Shown: piece after piece, positions 1 to 8,149 of the stretch
How the letters are laid out: every line of letters starts with the position of its first letter
Position numbering within the stretch: the first letter of the stretch is position 1
DNA from: Sulfuriferula nivalis
Lineage (GTDB): Bacteria > Pseudomonadota > Gammaproteobacteria > Burkholderiales > Sulfuriferulaceae
Reading direction: 5' to 3'
Assembly (NCBI RefSeq): GCF_009937995.1
Contig: NZ_AP021881.1
Location: forward strand, 1,860,001 to 1,924,000
Length of the DNA stretch: 64,000 nucleotides
Notes under the pieces: generated by a model
Database searches by the model: none
What the model was told of the DNA's origin: nothing
The model's input: only the letters and a program-made list of their open reading frames with translations
Translations under genes and position numbers: made by a program

Positions 1-1
1 G

Positions 2-754
2 AACCGTCGTTTAGCGATCACCGCGCTCTATGCTTTTTGCCGTGAAGTTGATGACATCGTTGATGAATGCAGCGACGCAAATGTTGCGCTGACTAAACTC
101 AACTGGTGGCGACAAGAAATAAAAGACTTGTTCCAGGGACAACCACACCATCCAGTAAGCCACGCACTTGTGCCTGCTATACAGGAATTCAATCTGCCTG
201 CTGAACAATTCCAGGAAATTATAGACGGCATGGAAATGGATTTAACCATGCATCGTTATGAAGACTTCAAATCGTTACGCCTGTATTGCCACCGCGTCGC
301 AGGAGTAGTCGGTGAATTATCTGCGATTATATTTGGCTATACCGAACGTGGCACTTTGCGCTATGCGGCAGACTTGGGTTTGGCATTCCAGCTCACTAAT
401 ATTATTCGTGATGTAGGTGAAGACGCCCGACGCAATCGTATTTATCTGCCTATGGATGAGTTAGCAAAATTCAACGTGCCTGCCAGCGATATTCTCAATG
501 CGCGACAAACCGACAATTTCAAGCAATTGATGGAGTTTCAATATCAACGTGCGCAGGAGTTTTATGACTTGGCTTTTAGTGAGCTTCCTCAAGCTGACCG
601 TAAAACGCAAAAAACCGGTTTGGTCATGGCGGCAATTTATCGCACATTGCTAGAAGAAATTCGTAATGATGGTTATCTGGTTCTCACCCAACGCACTGCG
701 CTCACTCCCGTGCGCAAGTTATGGATAGCCTGGCGCACCTGGATGAAAGGTTAA
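2..754 (+). CDS. hpnD: Presqualene diphosphate synthase HpnD (5' end outside window)
   Basis: Squalene/phytoene synthase family enzyme that condenses two farnesyl diphosphates to presqualene diphosphate, the first step of the bacterial HpnCDE route to squalene and hopanoids. The reading frame is open from base 2, so the start lies upstream of the window. The first Asp-rich motif DDIVDE is at bases 50-67 and the second, in TNIIRDVGED, near 392-421; these bind the Mg-diphosphates. The stop overlaps the start of hpnE (TAATG at 752-756), so the two are translationally coupled. HpnD rather than HpnC is inferred from the direct linkage to hpnE and the sequence around the motifs; a generic squalene/phytoene synthase is the alternative. 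Confidence 0.9.
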   Translation, partial: NRRLAITALYAFCREVDDIVDECSDANVALTKLNWWRQEIKDLFQGQPHHPVSHALVPAIQEFNLPAEQFQEIIDGMEMDLTMHRYEDFKSLRLYCHRVAGVVGELSAIIFGYTERGTLRYAADLGLAFQLTNIIRDVGEDARRNRIYLPMDELAKFNVPASDILNARQTDNFKQLMEFQYQRAQEFYDLAFSELPQADRKTQKTGLVMAAIYRTLLEEIRNDGYLVLTQRTALTPVRKLWIAWRTWMKG

Positions 755-2040
755 TGCCACACGTCGCCATTATAGGCGGTGGCTATGCAGGCATAGCAGC
801 CGCCGTTACACTGGCTCGAAACAACATTCCGGTCACGATTTATGAAGCAGGCCAAATATTAGGCGGCAGAGCTCGCGCTGTGCAGCTCGACGAACTCTCC
901 ACCCCCGTAGATAATGGTCAACACCTGTTACTTGGCGCATATCAAACGACACTAGAACTCGCTTCCTTAGTACATCAAGGCAATCTTCCATGTCTGCGCT
1001 TGCCTCTCACCCTGCACACGGCAAACGGCATACAGCTACAAGCCCCTGCCCTACCCTCACCATTAAATACGTTAATAGCCTTACTCCGCGCAGGTGGACT
1101 TAGTCGCAATGAACGCATTGCCGCAATAGTTTTTATGCTCAGGCAACGACTTGCCGGATTTCACTTAAAGCAAGACACCAGCGTGGCGGAATTATTAGCC
1201 CAACAACCAAGTACGCTTATCAAGGGTTTCTGGGAACCACTGTGTCTTGCCGCACTTAACACACCAATTACAACAGCATCAGCCCAAATATTTTTAAATG
1301 TATTACGTGACAGCTTGGCTCGAAATCAGCATGACAGCGATTTAATCATTCCAAATGTCGATTTATCCGAATTTTTTCCACAGGCTGCTGGAAATTACGT
1401 TACCCAGCATGGAGGCAATGTCATCACCTCCCACCGCGTCAAAAACATACTTCGCAACCATGACGGATGGTCAGTTGATGGCGAAGCTTACAGTCATGTG
1501 ATATGCGCAACCGCAGCACATCAGGTCAATACACTCATCGCAAATTTATCCCATATTGCGCCCATTCCGAAATATGACTATGAGCCTATCATCACAGTCT
1601 ATTTGCAATATGCCAATGATGTTAGCCTGCCGCGTGCCATGACAGGATTGGTGAATACAACCACACAATGGATATTAGATCGTGGTATTACCCATCAACA
1701 ACATGGGTTATTTGCCGTGGTTATCAGTGCATCTGGGGCGCATGAAAATATGCAGCATGAAGAACTCGCTCAGGTAGTCGCCGCTGAATTGCACCAATAT
1801 CTGCAAATGCCTATTCGTCCTCTATGGCACAAGGTAATCGCTGAAAAAAGAGCTACATTTGCCTGTGTCGCAGATATACAGCGACCATCCCAGCGCACAA
1901 ATGACCCTTATTTTTTCCTTGCTGGCGACTATACAGCCAGCGATTATCCCGCAACACTGGAAGCCGCGACCCAAAGCGGGGTAAAATGCGCGCACTTAAT
2001 TATTGAGAACCTGGCCAATGAAAAACTACATAGCTCCTAA
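754..2040 (+). CDS. hpnE: Hydroxysqualene dehydroxylase HpnE
   Basis: FAD-dependent amine-oxidase-fold enzyme that reduces hydroxysqualene to squalene, the last step of the HpnCDE route. The N-terminus carries the dinucleotide-binding pattern IIGGGYAGIAAA, followed by an acidic residue at the end of strand 2 (IYEAG) and the GGRA segment typical of flavin amine oxidases. A C-terminal FAD-contact stretch FLAGDY precedes the last helix. An in-frame ATG at 721 exists, but the ATG at 754 overlaps the hpnD stop and places the flavin motif at the very N-terminus, as usual for the family. Length 428 aa is normal. The downstream dehydrogenase starts inside its 3' end. Confidence 0.9.
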   Translation: MPHVAIIGGGYAGIAAAVTLARNNIPVTIYEAGQILGGRARAVQLDELSTPVDNGQHLLLGAYQTTLELASLVHQGNLPCLRLPLTLHTANGIQLQAPALPSPLNTLIALLRAGGLSRNERIAAIVFMLRQRLAGFHLKQDTSVAELLAQQPSTLIKGFWEPLCLAALNTPITTASAQIFLNVLRDSLARNQHDSDLIIPNVDLSEFFPQAAGNYVTQHGGNVITSHRVKNILRNHDGWSVDGEAYSHVICATAAHQVNTLIANLSHIAPIPKYDYEPIITVYLQYANDVSLPRAMTGLVNTTTQWILDRGITHQQHGLFAVVISASGAHENMQHEELAQVVAAELHQYLQMPIRPLWHKVIAEKRATFACVADIQRPSQRTNDPYFFLAGDYTASDYPATLEAATQSGVKCAHLIIENLANEKLHSS

Positions 2041-2758
2041 AACTCTATTACAAGATCGCGTCATATTGGTCACTGGCGCAGGTCGTGGTGTTGGGCGTGA
2101 AGCCGCACTCAGCTATGCCGCTCATGGCGCAACTGTGATATTGCATGGGCGTAATGTCGCTCAGCTAGAAGCTGTCTATGATGAGATAGAAGCCGCAGGT
2201 TATCCGCAAGCTGCGATTATTCCACTCGACTTTGAAAAAGCTGATGCGCAAGCATTTGAAGGATTAGCAGGTTCTATTGGACTGCAACTTAAACGATTGG
2301 ATGGTATTCTCCACAATGCTACTGCCGCATTAAGCCCGTTCCCGCTAGAATTACACAATTTTGATCAATGGATGACATTACTACGTGTCAACGTTGCTGC
2401 ACCTGCCGCGCTTACCAAAGCCTGCCTGCCACTGCTCAAAGCATCACCAAATGCATCCGTCATCATGACAGGTGAATCGCATGGTCACACACCTAGCGCG
2501 TTCTGGGGAGCTTATGCGGTATCAAAAGCGGCATTAGAACCTATGGTACAAATCTGGGCTCAAGAATTAGAGAATTTGCATCCTAATGTACGTATCAATG
2601 CACTGATACCAGGCCCTGTAAATAGCCCTATACGCCGCAAGACTCATCCAGGGGAAGATCAGATGTCTATTGCGCAACCTGCTGACTTGATGCCTGCGTA
2701 TTTATATTTAATGGGTGATGACAGCGCACAGATCAAAGGCGAAGTGATCTGCTTATAA
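2018..2758 (+). CDS. Short-chain dehydrogenase/reductase (YciK-like)
   Basis: Classical SDR of about 246 aa. The cofactor motif TGAGRGVGRE lies near residue 19, followed by an HGRN segment that suggests NADP(H) preference. The catalytic pair is YAVSK, near bases 2512-2526. The Asn-containing motif after strand 4 is HNATAALSP, as in YciK-type enzymes. A TTG at 2003 could also start the frame, but the ATG at 2018 fits the family N-terminus better. It overlaps the end of hpnE by 23 bases and so belongs to the hpn operon. Its substrate is unknown; a role in isoprenoid or hopanoid metabolism is only suggested by position. Confidence 0.8.
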   Translation: MKNYIAPKTLLQDRVILVTGAGRGVGREAALSYAAHGATVILHGRNVAQLEAVYDEIEAAGYPQAAIIPLDFEKADAQAFEGLAGSIGLQLKRLDGILHNATAALSPFPLELHNFDQWMTLLRVNVAAPAALTKACLPLLKASPNASVIMTGESHGHTPSAFWGAYAVSKAALEPMVQIWAQELENLHPNVRINALIPGPVNSPIRRKTHPGEDQMSIAQPADLMPAYLYLMGDDSAQIKGEVICL

Positions 2759-2771
2759 AGCGATGCAGCCG

Positions 2772-3269
2772 CTATTTACTCAGAATAATGAGCGTAGCGG
2801 GCTGAAATTCAGAAGTAACCACCATACCAGGTTCAGCCAAGCGCTTGCTCACCGTGGCATTAAAAGGTGCGCGTAACGTACTGTATTCCAGGTTTTTCCT
2901 GGCGATAGTCAGCTTAGCCTGTGCCTCACGATAAAGCCCGTCTGCACGCGCATAACGTAATTGCGCCTGTTCATATTCTGTAGTTGAACTCACCGCTCTG
3001 TCATAGAGTTCTTTAGCCCGTTTCAAATCGCGGTCGGCTTCAGCAGCCTCTTCTTTTAATCGACTCAACGCTGCTTCCGCTTCAACAACACGCGCCTGAT
3101 AAATCGTATCATCTAGCGATAATAAAATTTGCCCTTTCTTCACACTTTGGCCTTGCGAAACCAATACACTTTTCACCACCCCGGAAACAGGTGTAGTCAA
3201 CGGTACATCAACCGCAAATGCCAGCGGAACAATACACATCATGCTTAATGCCAACGCAGTTGTACGCAT
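2772..3269 (-). CDS. Miniature periplasmic adaptor (membrane fusion) protein
   Basis: A secreted HlyD/RND-type adaptor of only about 165 aa. It has a signal peptide ending near AFA|VDV, half of a biotinyl-lipoyl fold (SGVVKSVLVSQGQSVKKGQ), one helical hairpin rich in Glu, Ala and Arg (roughly residues 55-125), and the returning lipoyl half (STLRAPFNATVSKRLAEPG). The beta-barrel and membrane-proximal domains of full-length adaptors are missing; family members normally run to 350-400 aa. The ATG at 3269 has AGGA six bases upstream; an ATG at 3281 overlaps the tolC-like stop. It is the last gene of an operon after a TolC-family protein, and no inner-membrane pump gene is adjacent. Confidence 0.8.
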   Translation of the reverse strand: MRTTALALSMMCIVPLAFAVDVPLTTPVSGVVKSVLVSQGQSVKKGQILLSLDDTIYQARVVEAEAALSRLKEEAAEADRDLKRAKELYDRAVSSTTEYEQAQLRYARADGLYREAQAKLTIARKNLEYSTLRAPFNATVSKRLAEPGMVVTSEFQPATLIILSK

Positions 3270-3277
3270 TATTATCC

Positions 3278-4558
3278 TCATTTATTATTTGCAACCAATT
3301 TGGTTAACTCATTGACTGGCTTACCTACCAATGCACTCAGCTTCGCCATTGCCAGTGCCAGTTGATATTCCACTGCTTGCGACCGTTGTTGTGCCTGCAT
3401 GGTTTCAGCCATACTGTCACCTAAATTAGTTTTCAACTCTAGTTCATACTCGGCACGACTACGATCCAGCGCGACATCACGGTAATCAATTTGTGTTTTG
3501 GCTGCTGGACGTGCACTGTTGCGCAATTGATCAATATCCAACAGCGTATCAAGCAAAGTCTGTGACAAACGCATTTCCAGGCCTGCGCTGATAGCCTGTA
3601 ATTTTTGGAATTGCGCCTGTTCTTTAGCAATGCGAGCATCAACACGACGCCCTTGATAAATGGGCCAAGTCAGAACCAAACCTGCACTCACAGTGTTACG
3701 CGTAGTGGCAACACGACTATAGTCTCCGGCCTCAACCTCAGCATCCAGCCTCGGGGAATTTTCATGCCTAAAACTTGCCAATCGCCGTTGTGATGCAGTT
3801 AATTCGGCTTGTTGCGCTAACCAACTGGTATTGTTTTTAAACAATATGGGTAACAAATCTTCGTAATCCGGTACCGCCACATCATTTTCACCCAGCTCAG
3901 GCTCTGCCAAATCAGAGGCCAACATACGTGGCTGATTCATCGCATTTGCCAAAGCACTCCGTGTACTTCGTTGTCTGGCAAGGCTGGCGTTACGCTTTTC
4001 TCGCAGATCTTGGTAACGCGCTTCCAATGTCGCCACATCAAAGCGACTCAACTGCCCCAACTTCATACGGTCACGGGCATTATCAAAACTGACATACGCC
4101 ACTGCCGTAAGCTCATTATCAGCAGCATATTGATGATCGGCATTCAGCACATCAAAATACCTTGACATGATTGCCAGACGCTGCCGATCTCGGCTGTTTA
4201 ATAATTCCAGTTCACGCGCATCTAATTCTGATTGCGCTGCATCAACCGCCGATTGAGTTCGTGAAAAATCATAAATATTTTTACGTGCAACAATATGCCC
4301 CACGTTATCAGCTAGCCACTCATTATTATTTCCCGCACTGGGACGCCCCTGACGTAGCGCACCATCGACTGTGACACTCAAATCCCTGCCTGCTTCGGCT
4401 GCCATCACATCAGCTTTAGCCGATGCAACGTCGGACTCAATAACAGCCACGTCCGGATGATGTGCATCAGCCGTGGCCAGCGCTTGGTCAAGGGTCAACA
4501 CAGCAGCCTGGCAGCTATACACAAATCCAAGCAGTAATAACAATAACCAATAGCGCAT
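3278..4558 (-). CDS. TolC-family outer-membrane efflux protein
   Basis: 426 aa with an N-terminal signal peptide (hydrophobic leucine run, cleavage near CQA|AVL). The usual two-fold OEP repeat is present: long Ala/Arg/Gln-rich helices alternate with short strands, for example the ALDRSRAEYELELKT segment near residue 370, typical of the second repeat. Family members form trimeric channel-tunnels for tripartite efflux or type I secretion. The start overlaps the stop of the upstream thioredoxin-like gene (TAATG) and its own stop overlaps the adaptor gene, so all are co-translated. The substrate cannot be told from sequence because no inner-membrane transporter is present. Confidence 0.85.
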   Translation of the reverse strand: MRYWLLLLLLGFVYSCQAAVLTLDQALATADAHHPDVAVIESDVASAKADVMAAEAGRDLSVTVDGALRQGRPSAGNNNEWLADNVGHIVARKNIYDFSRTQSAVDAAQSELDARELELLNSRDRQRLAIMSRYFDVLNADHQYAADNELTAVAYVSFDNARDRMKLGQLSRFDVATLEARYQDLREKRNASLARQRSTRSALANAMNQPRMLASDLAEPELGENDVAVPDYEDLLPILFKNNTSWLAQQAELTASQRRLASFRHENSPRLDAEVEAGDYSRVATTRNTVSAGLVLTWPIYQGRRVDARIAKEQAQFQKLQAISAGLEMRLSQTLLDTLLDIDQLRNSARPAAKTQIDYRDVALDRSRAEYELELKTNLGDSMAETMQAQQRSQAVEYQLALAMAKLSALVGKPVNELTKLVANNK

Positions 4559-5067
4559 TACTTGGCAGTCGTTTTATAGACTGAAAAGGGTTGTTGCTTA
4601 TATCCACCGTCAACCACGTAACGTCCCAACAATAAAAATTCCGCAGCATCCTTGGTCGGACCAATAAACTTGGTCATGACATTACCTTTGGTATCGTAAA
4701 AAATGAAGGTGGGTGTAGCTCTTGCCCGTTGTGTCAATGCAAAAGCCTTTTCTGTTGTCGCTACTCCCTGAAAATCCACCATAGGGTTATCACCTTTGAC
4801 ATCCATCTCATAGATCAAAAAGTGTTTACGATAATAATCCTGTACTTCAGACTGGCTCAGTATCGTCGATTCCATCCGTGCACAAAATGGGCACTCTTCC
4901 ATCATGAACATCAACAGCACACCTGATTTATCAGTTTTTTTTGCTGTCTCCAGCTCAGCCTTGAAATCACCTAATTTAGGCTGAAAAAAATAATCTTGCG
5001 CACTCCGCATTTCAGCAAAAGCCATATTTGCTGTAAATAACAAAACCAATCCTAAAATACGTAGCAT
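4558..5067 (-). CDS. Periplasmic thioredoxin-fold protein, CPFC motif
   Basis: 169 aa with a signal peptide (cleavage near AFA|EMR) and a thioredoxin fold whose active site reads EECPFCARME. The cis-proline loop is visible as RATPTFIFYD. It resembles SoxW/DsbD-gamma type periplasmic thiol-disulfide proteins, so it probably reduces disulfides, or moves electrons to another thiol protein, outside the cytoplasm. A strong AGGAGG ribosome-binding site precedes the ATG. It lies 12 bases after a TlpA-type gene and overlaps the TolC-like gene, an unusual partnership. Its direct substrate is unknown; a sulfur-metabolism role of SoxW type is a possibility without support here, since no sox genes are in view. 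Confidence 0.8.
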   Translation of the reverse strand: MLRILGLVLLFTANMAFAEMRSAQDYFFQPKLGDFKAELETAKKTDKSGVLLMFMMEECPFCARMESTILSQSEVQDYYRKHFLIYEMDVKGDNPMVDFQGVATTEKAFALTQRARATPTFIFYDTKGNVMTKFIGPTKDAAEFLLLGRYVVDGGYKQQPFSVYKTTAK

Positions 5068-5079
5068 GTTACCTCCTGA

Positions 5080-5544
5080 TTATTTTTTTACGGGCTTTTT
5101 ACCATTGATATATTTTTCAACAGCTTCTTTAGTCAAAGCACCCACTTGATATGCAACGATTTTGCCTTCTGGATTAAACAAATATGTCGTTGGTAATCCT
5201 TCTACCTGCCCAATCTGTGATGCGATTCTAGGCGTACCTAAAACTATTGGATATGAGATAAACATACTATCTGCAAAATCTATCACCTGCTTAGGATCCT
5301 GATATTCCATAGCGATACCAATAACCACTAATTTTGTTTTACTGTATTTTTCATGCAGCGCGATTAAATCAGGTATTTCTTCCAGGCATGGCGGACACCA
5401 GGTTGCCCAGAAATTAACCAACACCCACTTGCCTTTATAGGCATCCAAACTTTGTGTGTGACCCTTGGTATCGGTAAAACTAAATGCCCATACCGAAGTC
5501 GTCATCAATGACAAAGCTAATATAACTAATACGCGTTTTAACAT
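5080..5544 (-). CDS. TlpA-type thiol:disulfide oxidoreductase
   Basis: 154 aa, secreted or membrane-anchored by an N-terminal hydrophobic segment (cleavage near VWA|FSF). The redoxin-like thioredoxin fold carries the active site WATWCPPCLEE and the cis-proline motif EGLPTTYLFN. Proteins of this group (TlpA/ResA/CcmG) keep periplasmic cysteines reduced, often for cytochrome c or copper-centre maturation. AGGA lies seven bases before the ATG. It is the first gene of the minus-strand operon with the CPFC protein, the TolC-like protein and the mini-adaptor. It diverges from aspA across only 44 bases, which must hold both promoters. Confidence 0.85.
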   Translation of the reverse strand: MLKRVLVILALSLMTTSVWAFSFTDTKGHTQSLDAYKGKWVLVNFWATWCPPCLEEIPDLIALHEKYSKTKLVVIGIAMEYQDPKQVIDFADSMFISYPIVLGTPRIASQIGQVEGLPTTYLFNPEGKIVAYQVGALTKEAVEKYINGKKPVKK

Positions 5545-5588
5545 GAACTATCCTATAATCTCATTTTTTAATTAAGCCATCACACAAC

Positions 5589-6989
5589 ATGACTGACTTT
5601 CGTACAGAAAAAGACTCACTGGGTGAGTTCAAAGTTCCCGCCGCCGCCTGGTATGGCATACAAACTGCACGCGCAGTGGAAAACTTTCCGATTTCAGGAC
5701 GTATGCCCGACACTGATTTCGTTCGAGCTCACGTGCAAATCAAACTTGCCGCCGCAATTGCCAACACCCAAACTGACTGGCTTACCCCCATACAGCGCGA
5801 CGCTATTGTATCCGCTTGCGAGCGTATCTTAAATGGTGAATTTATAGATCAATTTGTCGTGGATCGTTTTCAGGCAGGTGCAGGTACCAGCCACAACATG
5901 AACACCAATGAAGTCGTTGCCAACTTAGCCAACGTTACGCTAGGCAGTGACAAAGGTAGCTACACGCCTATCAACCCCAATGACCACGTCAACATGGGGC
6001 AATCGACCAATGATACTATCCCCACCGCTATCCGCTTAGCTTTATTAGCCAAGCTGCCAAAACTACTCGCTGCCACTCACCACATGGCGGATGCATTTGA
6101 TGCGCTTGCGGTGCAAGAACGTGACACCGTTAAAAGCGGTCGCACCCATTTACAGGATGCTGTGCCGACCACATTAGGTCGCGAATTTGCAGCTTACGCC
6201 TGGACATTGCGCCGCGTTGCAGACAATTTAGCACAGGTACGTCCGCTACTCTGCGCCACAGGCTTGGGTGGCTCAGCTGCTGGCACAGGACTCAATACCT
6301 CACCTAACTATGCTGAAAATGTCGCTGCTGAACTGGCTAAACTGACTGGTGAGCCCATCGTAGTTGGGCATCTTGCCGCGCAAATGCAATCCATGTTCGA
6401 CATGCAAGCCATCTCAGCTGCGATACGTGGTTTGGCATTAGAGCTTACCCGCATCAGCAATGACTTGCGCCTGCTGGCTTCAGGTCCACGCACAGGACTG
6501 GGTGAAATCACCCTGCCTGCTGTGCAGCCTGGCTCATCCATCATGCCAGGCAAAGTGAATCCGGTAATGTTTGAAATGCTCAATCAAGTCTGCTTTCAAG
6601 TGTTAGGACAAGATGCAGCCGTTGCCTATATGACGCAAGCAGGACAACTGGAATTGAATGTGATGATGCCAGCATTAGGATCAGCATTATTTGATGCAAT
6701 GGACTGGCTTACCAATGCCATGCGTGTTGCAACAGACAAAAACCTGATCGGCTTAATCATCAATCGTGACCGTTGCGATAAATTTATCCATGACAGTGTA
6801 GGTCTGGCAACGCTGCTGAATACCAGCATAGGCTATGCACGCGCTGCGGAGATTGCTAAAGAGTCTGAAAAAACCGGCAAACCTGTACGTGAAATCGTAG
6901 CCGCACATAACTTGATGAGTGAAGCTGAGTTTAACAAACTGGTACTGGCAGCCGCACACGGTGTCGGCAGCGGCGGTGGTGGCGGTTAA
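5589..6989 (+). CDS. aspA: Aspartate ammonia-lyase (fumarase/aspartase superfamily)
   Basis: Cytoplasmic homotetrameric lyase interconverting L-aspartate with fumarate and ammonia. All three superfamily regions are visible: GTSHNMNTNEV near residue 100, the helix segment with SGRTHLQDAVP near 185, and the signature loop PGSSIMPGKVNP near 318, which holds the catalytic serine. Length 466 aa matches aspartase and class II fumarase. The NTNEV and SGRTHLQD wording favours aspartase, but a fumarase cannot be wholly excluded. The protein ends in a short glycine run (GSGGGGG) that is probably disordered. The gene diverges from the TlpA operon and is followed by a clear hairpin terminator. Confidence 0.85.
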   Translation: MTDFRTEKDSLGEFKVPAAAWYGIQTARAVENFPISGRMPDTDFVRAHVQIKLAAAIANTQTDWLTPIQRDAIVSACERILNGEFIDQFVVDRFQAGAGTSHNMNTNEVVANLANVTLGSDKGSYTPINPNDHVNMGQSTNDTIPTAIRLALLAKLPKLLAATHHMADAFDALAVQERDTVKSGRTHLQDAVPTTLGREFAAYAWTLRRVADNLAQVRPLLCATGLGGSAAGTGLNTSPNYAENVAAELAKLTGEPIVVGHLAAQMQSMFDMQAISAAIRGLALELTRISNDLRLLASGPRTGLGEITLPAVQPGSSIMPGKVNPVMFEMLNQVCFQVLGQDAAVAYMTQAGQLELNVMMPALGSALFDAMDWLTNAMRVATDKNLIGLIINRDRCDKFIHDSVGLATLLNTSIGYARAAEIAKESEKTGKPVREIVAAHNLMSEAEFNKLVLAAAHGVGSGGGGG

Positions 6990-6996
6990 TTAACAA

Positions 6997-7022
6997 GGGC
7001 AGTGCGTATAACCGCACTGCCC
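6997..7022. terminator. Hairpin terminator between convergent genes
   Basis: A perfect 10-bp stem (6997-7006 pairing with 7013-7022, GGGCAGTGCG type) with a 6-base loop. It is T-rich on the plus side (7023-7035) and also on the minus side (TTGTTAATTAA). It sits between aspA and the convergent 64-residue gene, so it may terminate in both directions. Confidence 0.85.
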
Positions 7023-7050
7023 TGTTCGCTTTTCCTGCACATACAAGTAA

Positions 7051-7245
7051 TTAGTCAGCTAATTTTTCAGCTATGTCATCCAGTGCTACGTGCATAGCTG
7101 CAACGATCAGTTTGTCTGCCATAACTTGATTAATTTCAGGAATATCCCAATCAAAAATTGCGCGATACTTTTCAACCAGATGACGCATATCTTTAACGAT
7201 CTCACCACGATGTGCTTCTAATTCCAACTGTTCCATTTTTTCCAT
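7051..7245 (-). CDS. Small conserved-looking acidic protein, unknown function
   Basis: 64 aa, rich in Glu, Asp and hydrophobic residues, with no signal peptide or membrane segment; probably cytoplasmic and helical. A strong ribosome-binding site (GAGGAG, about 8 bases before the ATG) supports it as a real gene. It is third in a minus-strand operon after DUF302 and DUF1840 genes, 32 bases downstream of the latter. I do not recognise a family. It contains the local pattern AIFDWDIPEIN but no Cys and only a few His, so no obvious metal site. Confidence 0.65.
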   Translation of the reverse strand: MEKMEQLELEAHRGEIVKDMRHLVEKYRAIFDWDIPEINQVMADKLIVAAMHVALDDIAEKLAD

Positions 7246-7277
7246 AACACTGTCTCCTCGATCGAACCCTTAAAGCA

Positions 7278-7574
7278 TCATTTCCACATTACGTCATTTT
7301 CAGCTTTAACAGCAGCAGTCAACAGGTCCACCAATGGTAAGCCACGGTTAGCCATACTCACGACAGCTTCATCATCCTCCGTATTCGCAGTCGCAGGCGC
7401 ATCAACTGTCGCCGCCAATGCTGTTTTCAACTTAGTTAATGCAGCAGGCACATCTGCTGCCAAAATAGCCCCTGGTACAGTTCCGCTATGCCCCATCATT
7501 TTCAGCATAGCAAGACCGACATCGCCAAACATGGTGATATCAGCGTAAGCTTTTGTGGTAAATGTTACTAACAT
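7278..7574 (-). CDS. DUF1840 domain protein
   Basis: 98 aa. The N-terminus MLVTFTTKAYADITMFGDVG and the following LKMMGHSG segment match the DUF1840 family, found mainly in betaproteobacteria and without known function. The C-terminal half (VSMANRGLPLVDLLTAAVKA) carries the second conserved block. AAGGAG lies at proper distance before the ATG. No signal peptide or transmembrane segment is visible. It sits in an operon between a DUF302 protein and a 64-residue protein; co-occurrence is the only functional hint. Confidence 0.85.
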   Translation of the reverse strand: MLVTFTTKAYADITMFGDVGLAMLKMMGHSGTVPGAILAADVPAALTKLKTALAATVDAPATANTEDDEAVVSMANRGLPLVDLLTAAVKAENDVMWK

Positions 7575-7600
7575 ATAACTCTCCTTAATAAATTACGGTT

Positions 7601-7987
7601 TTACAAACTCTCCAACACCTTTTGCAACTTCATCTGCACTTGCTTCGCAATAATGATCAATTCTGGATTACCGATTGCCCCCATCGAAGCCATAGGGTCG
7701 ACTGTGGAAACTTCTACTAAGCCATCTATTTGCTCCTGAACGACCACATTACAGGGCAACATGACACCAATTTTATTTTCCAACGTCAATGCCTCGTAAG
7801 CAAAGGAAGGATTACATGCGCCTAATATCTTGTACCGCTTAAAATCCACGTTCAGTTTTTTCTTCAAGGTCGCCTGAACATCTATCTCGGTCAGAATCCC
7901 AAATCCCTCCTCCTTTAACGCTTCAGTAAGCTTGATAATTGCATCGTCAAATGGCAGCTTTATAGTTCTACTAAAATGATAGCTCAT
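7601..7987 (-). CDS. DUF302 domain protein
   Basis: About 128 aa when started at the ATG at 7987, which has GAGGA eight bases upstream; the open frame extends to 8062 but that extension lacks family similarity. The body shows the DUF302 pattern: an amphipathic helix with GFGILTEIDVQATLKKKL, the loop YKILGACNPSFAYEAL, and the strand IGVMLPCNVVVQE. The fold is a small alpha/beta domain; some relatives have been linked to sulfur-oxidation or metal-stress loci, but the biochemical role is not established. It is first in an operon with DUF1840 and a 64-residue protein. Confidence 0.85.
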   Translation of the reverse strand: MSYHFSRTIKLPFDDAIIKLTEALKEEGFGILTEIDVQATLKKKLNVDFKRYKILGACNPSFAYEALTLENKIGVMLPCNVVVQEQIDGLVEVSTVDPMASMGAIGNPELIIIAKQVQMKLQKVLESL

Positions 7988-8149
7988 AGACTCATCCTCT
8001 TTAAAAGAGTCAACTATACTCCAAACTGAGAAGCACACTACTTCAACAAACTGACTATACAAGCATTCAAGTTCAGAACAGGCAACTTTAGAATTGTCTA
8101 TGAGGATGCTGTATCATTACATGCAAATAACTCATCGTATGAGCTACAG

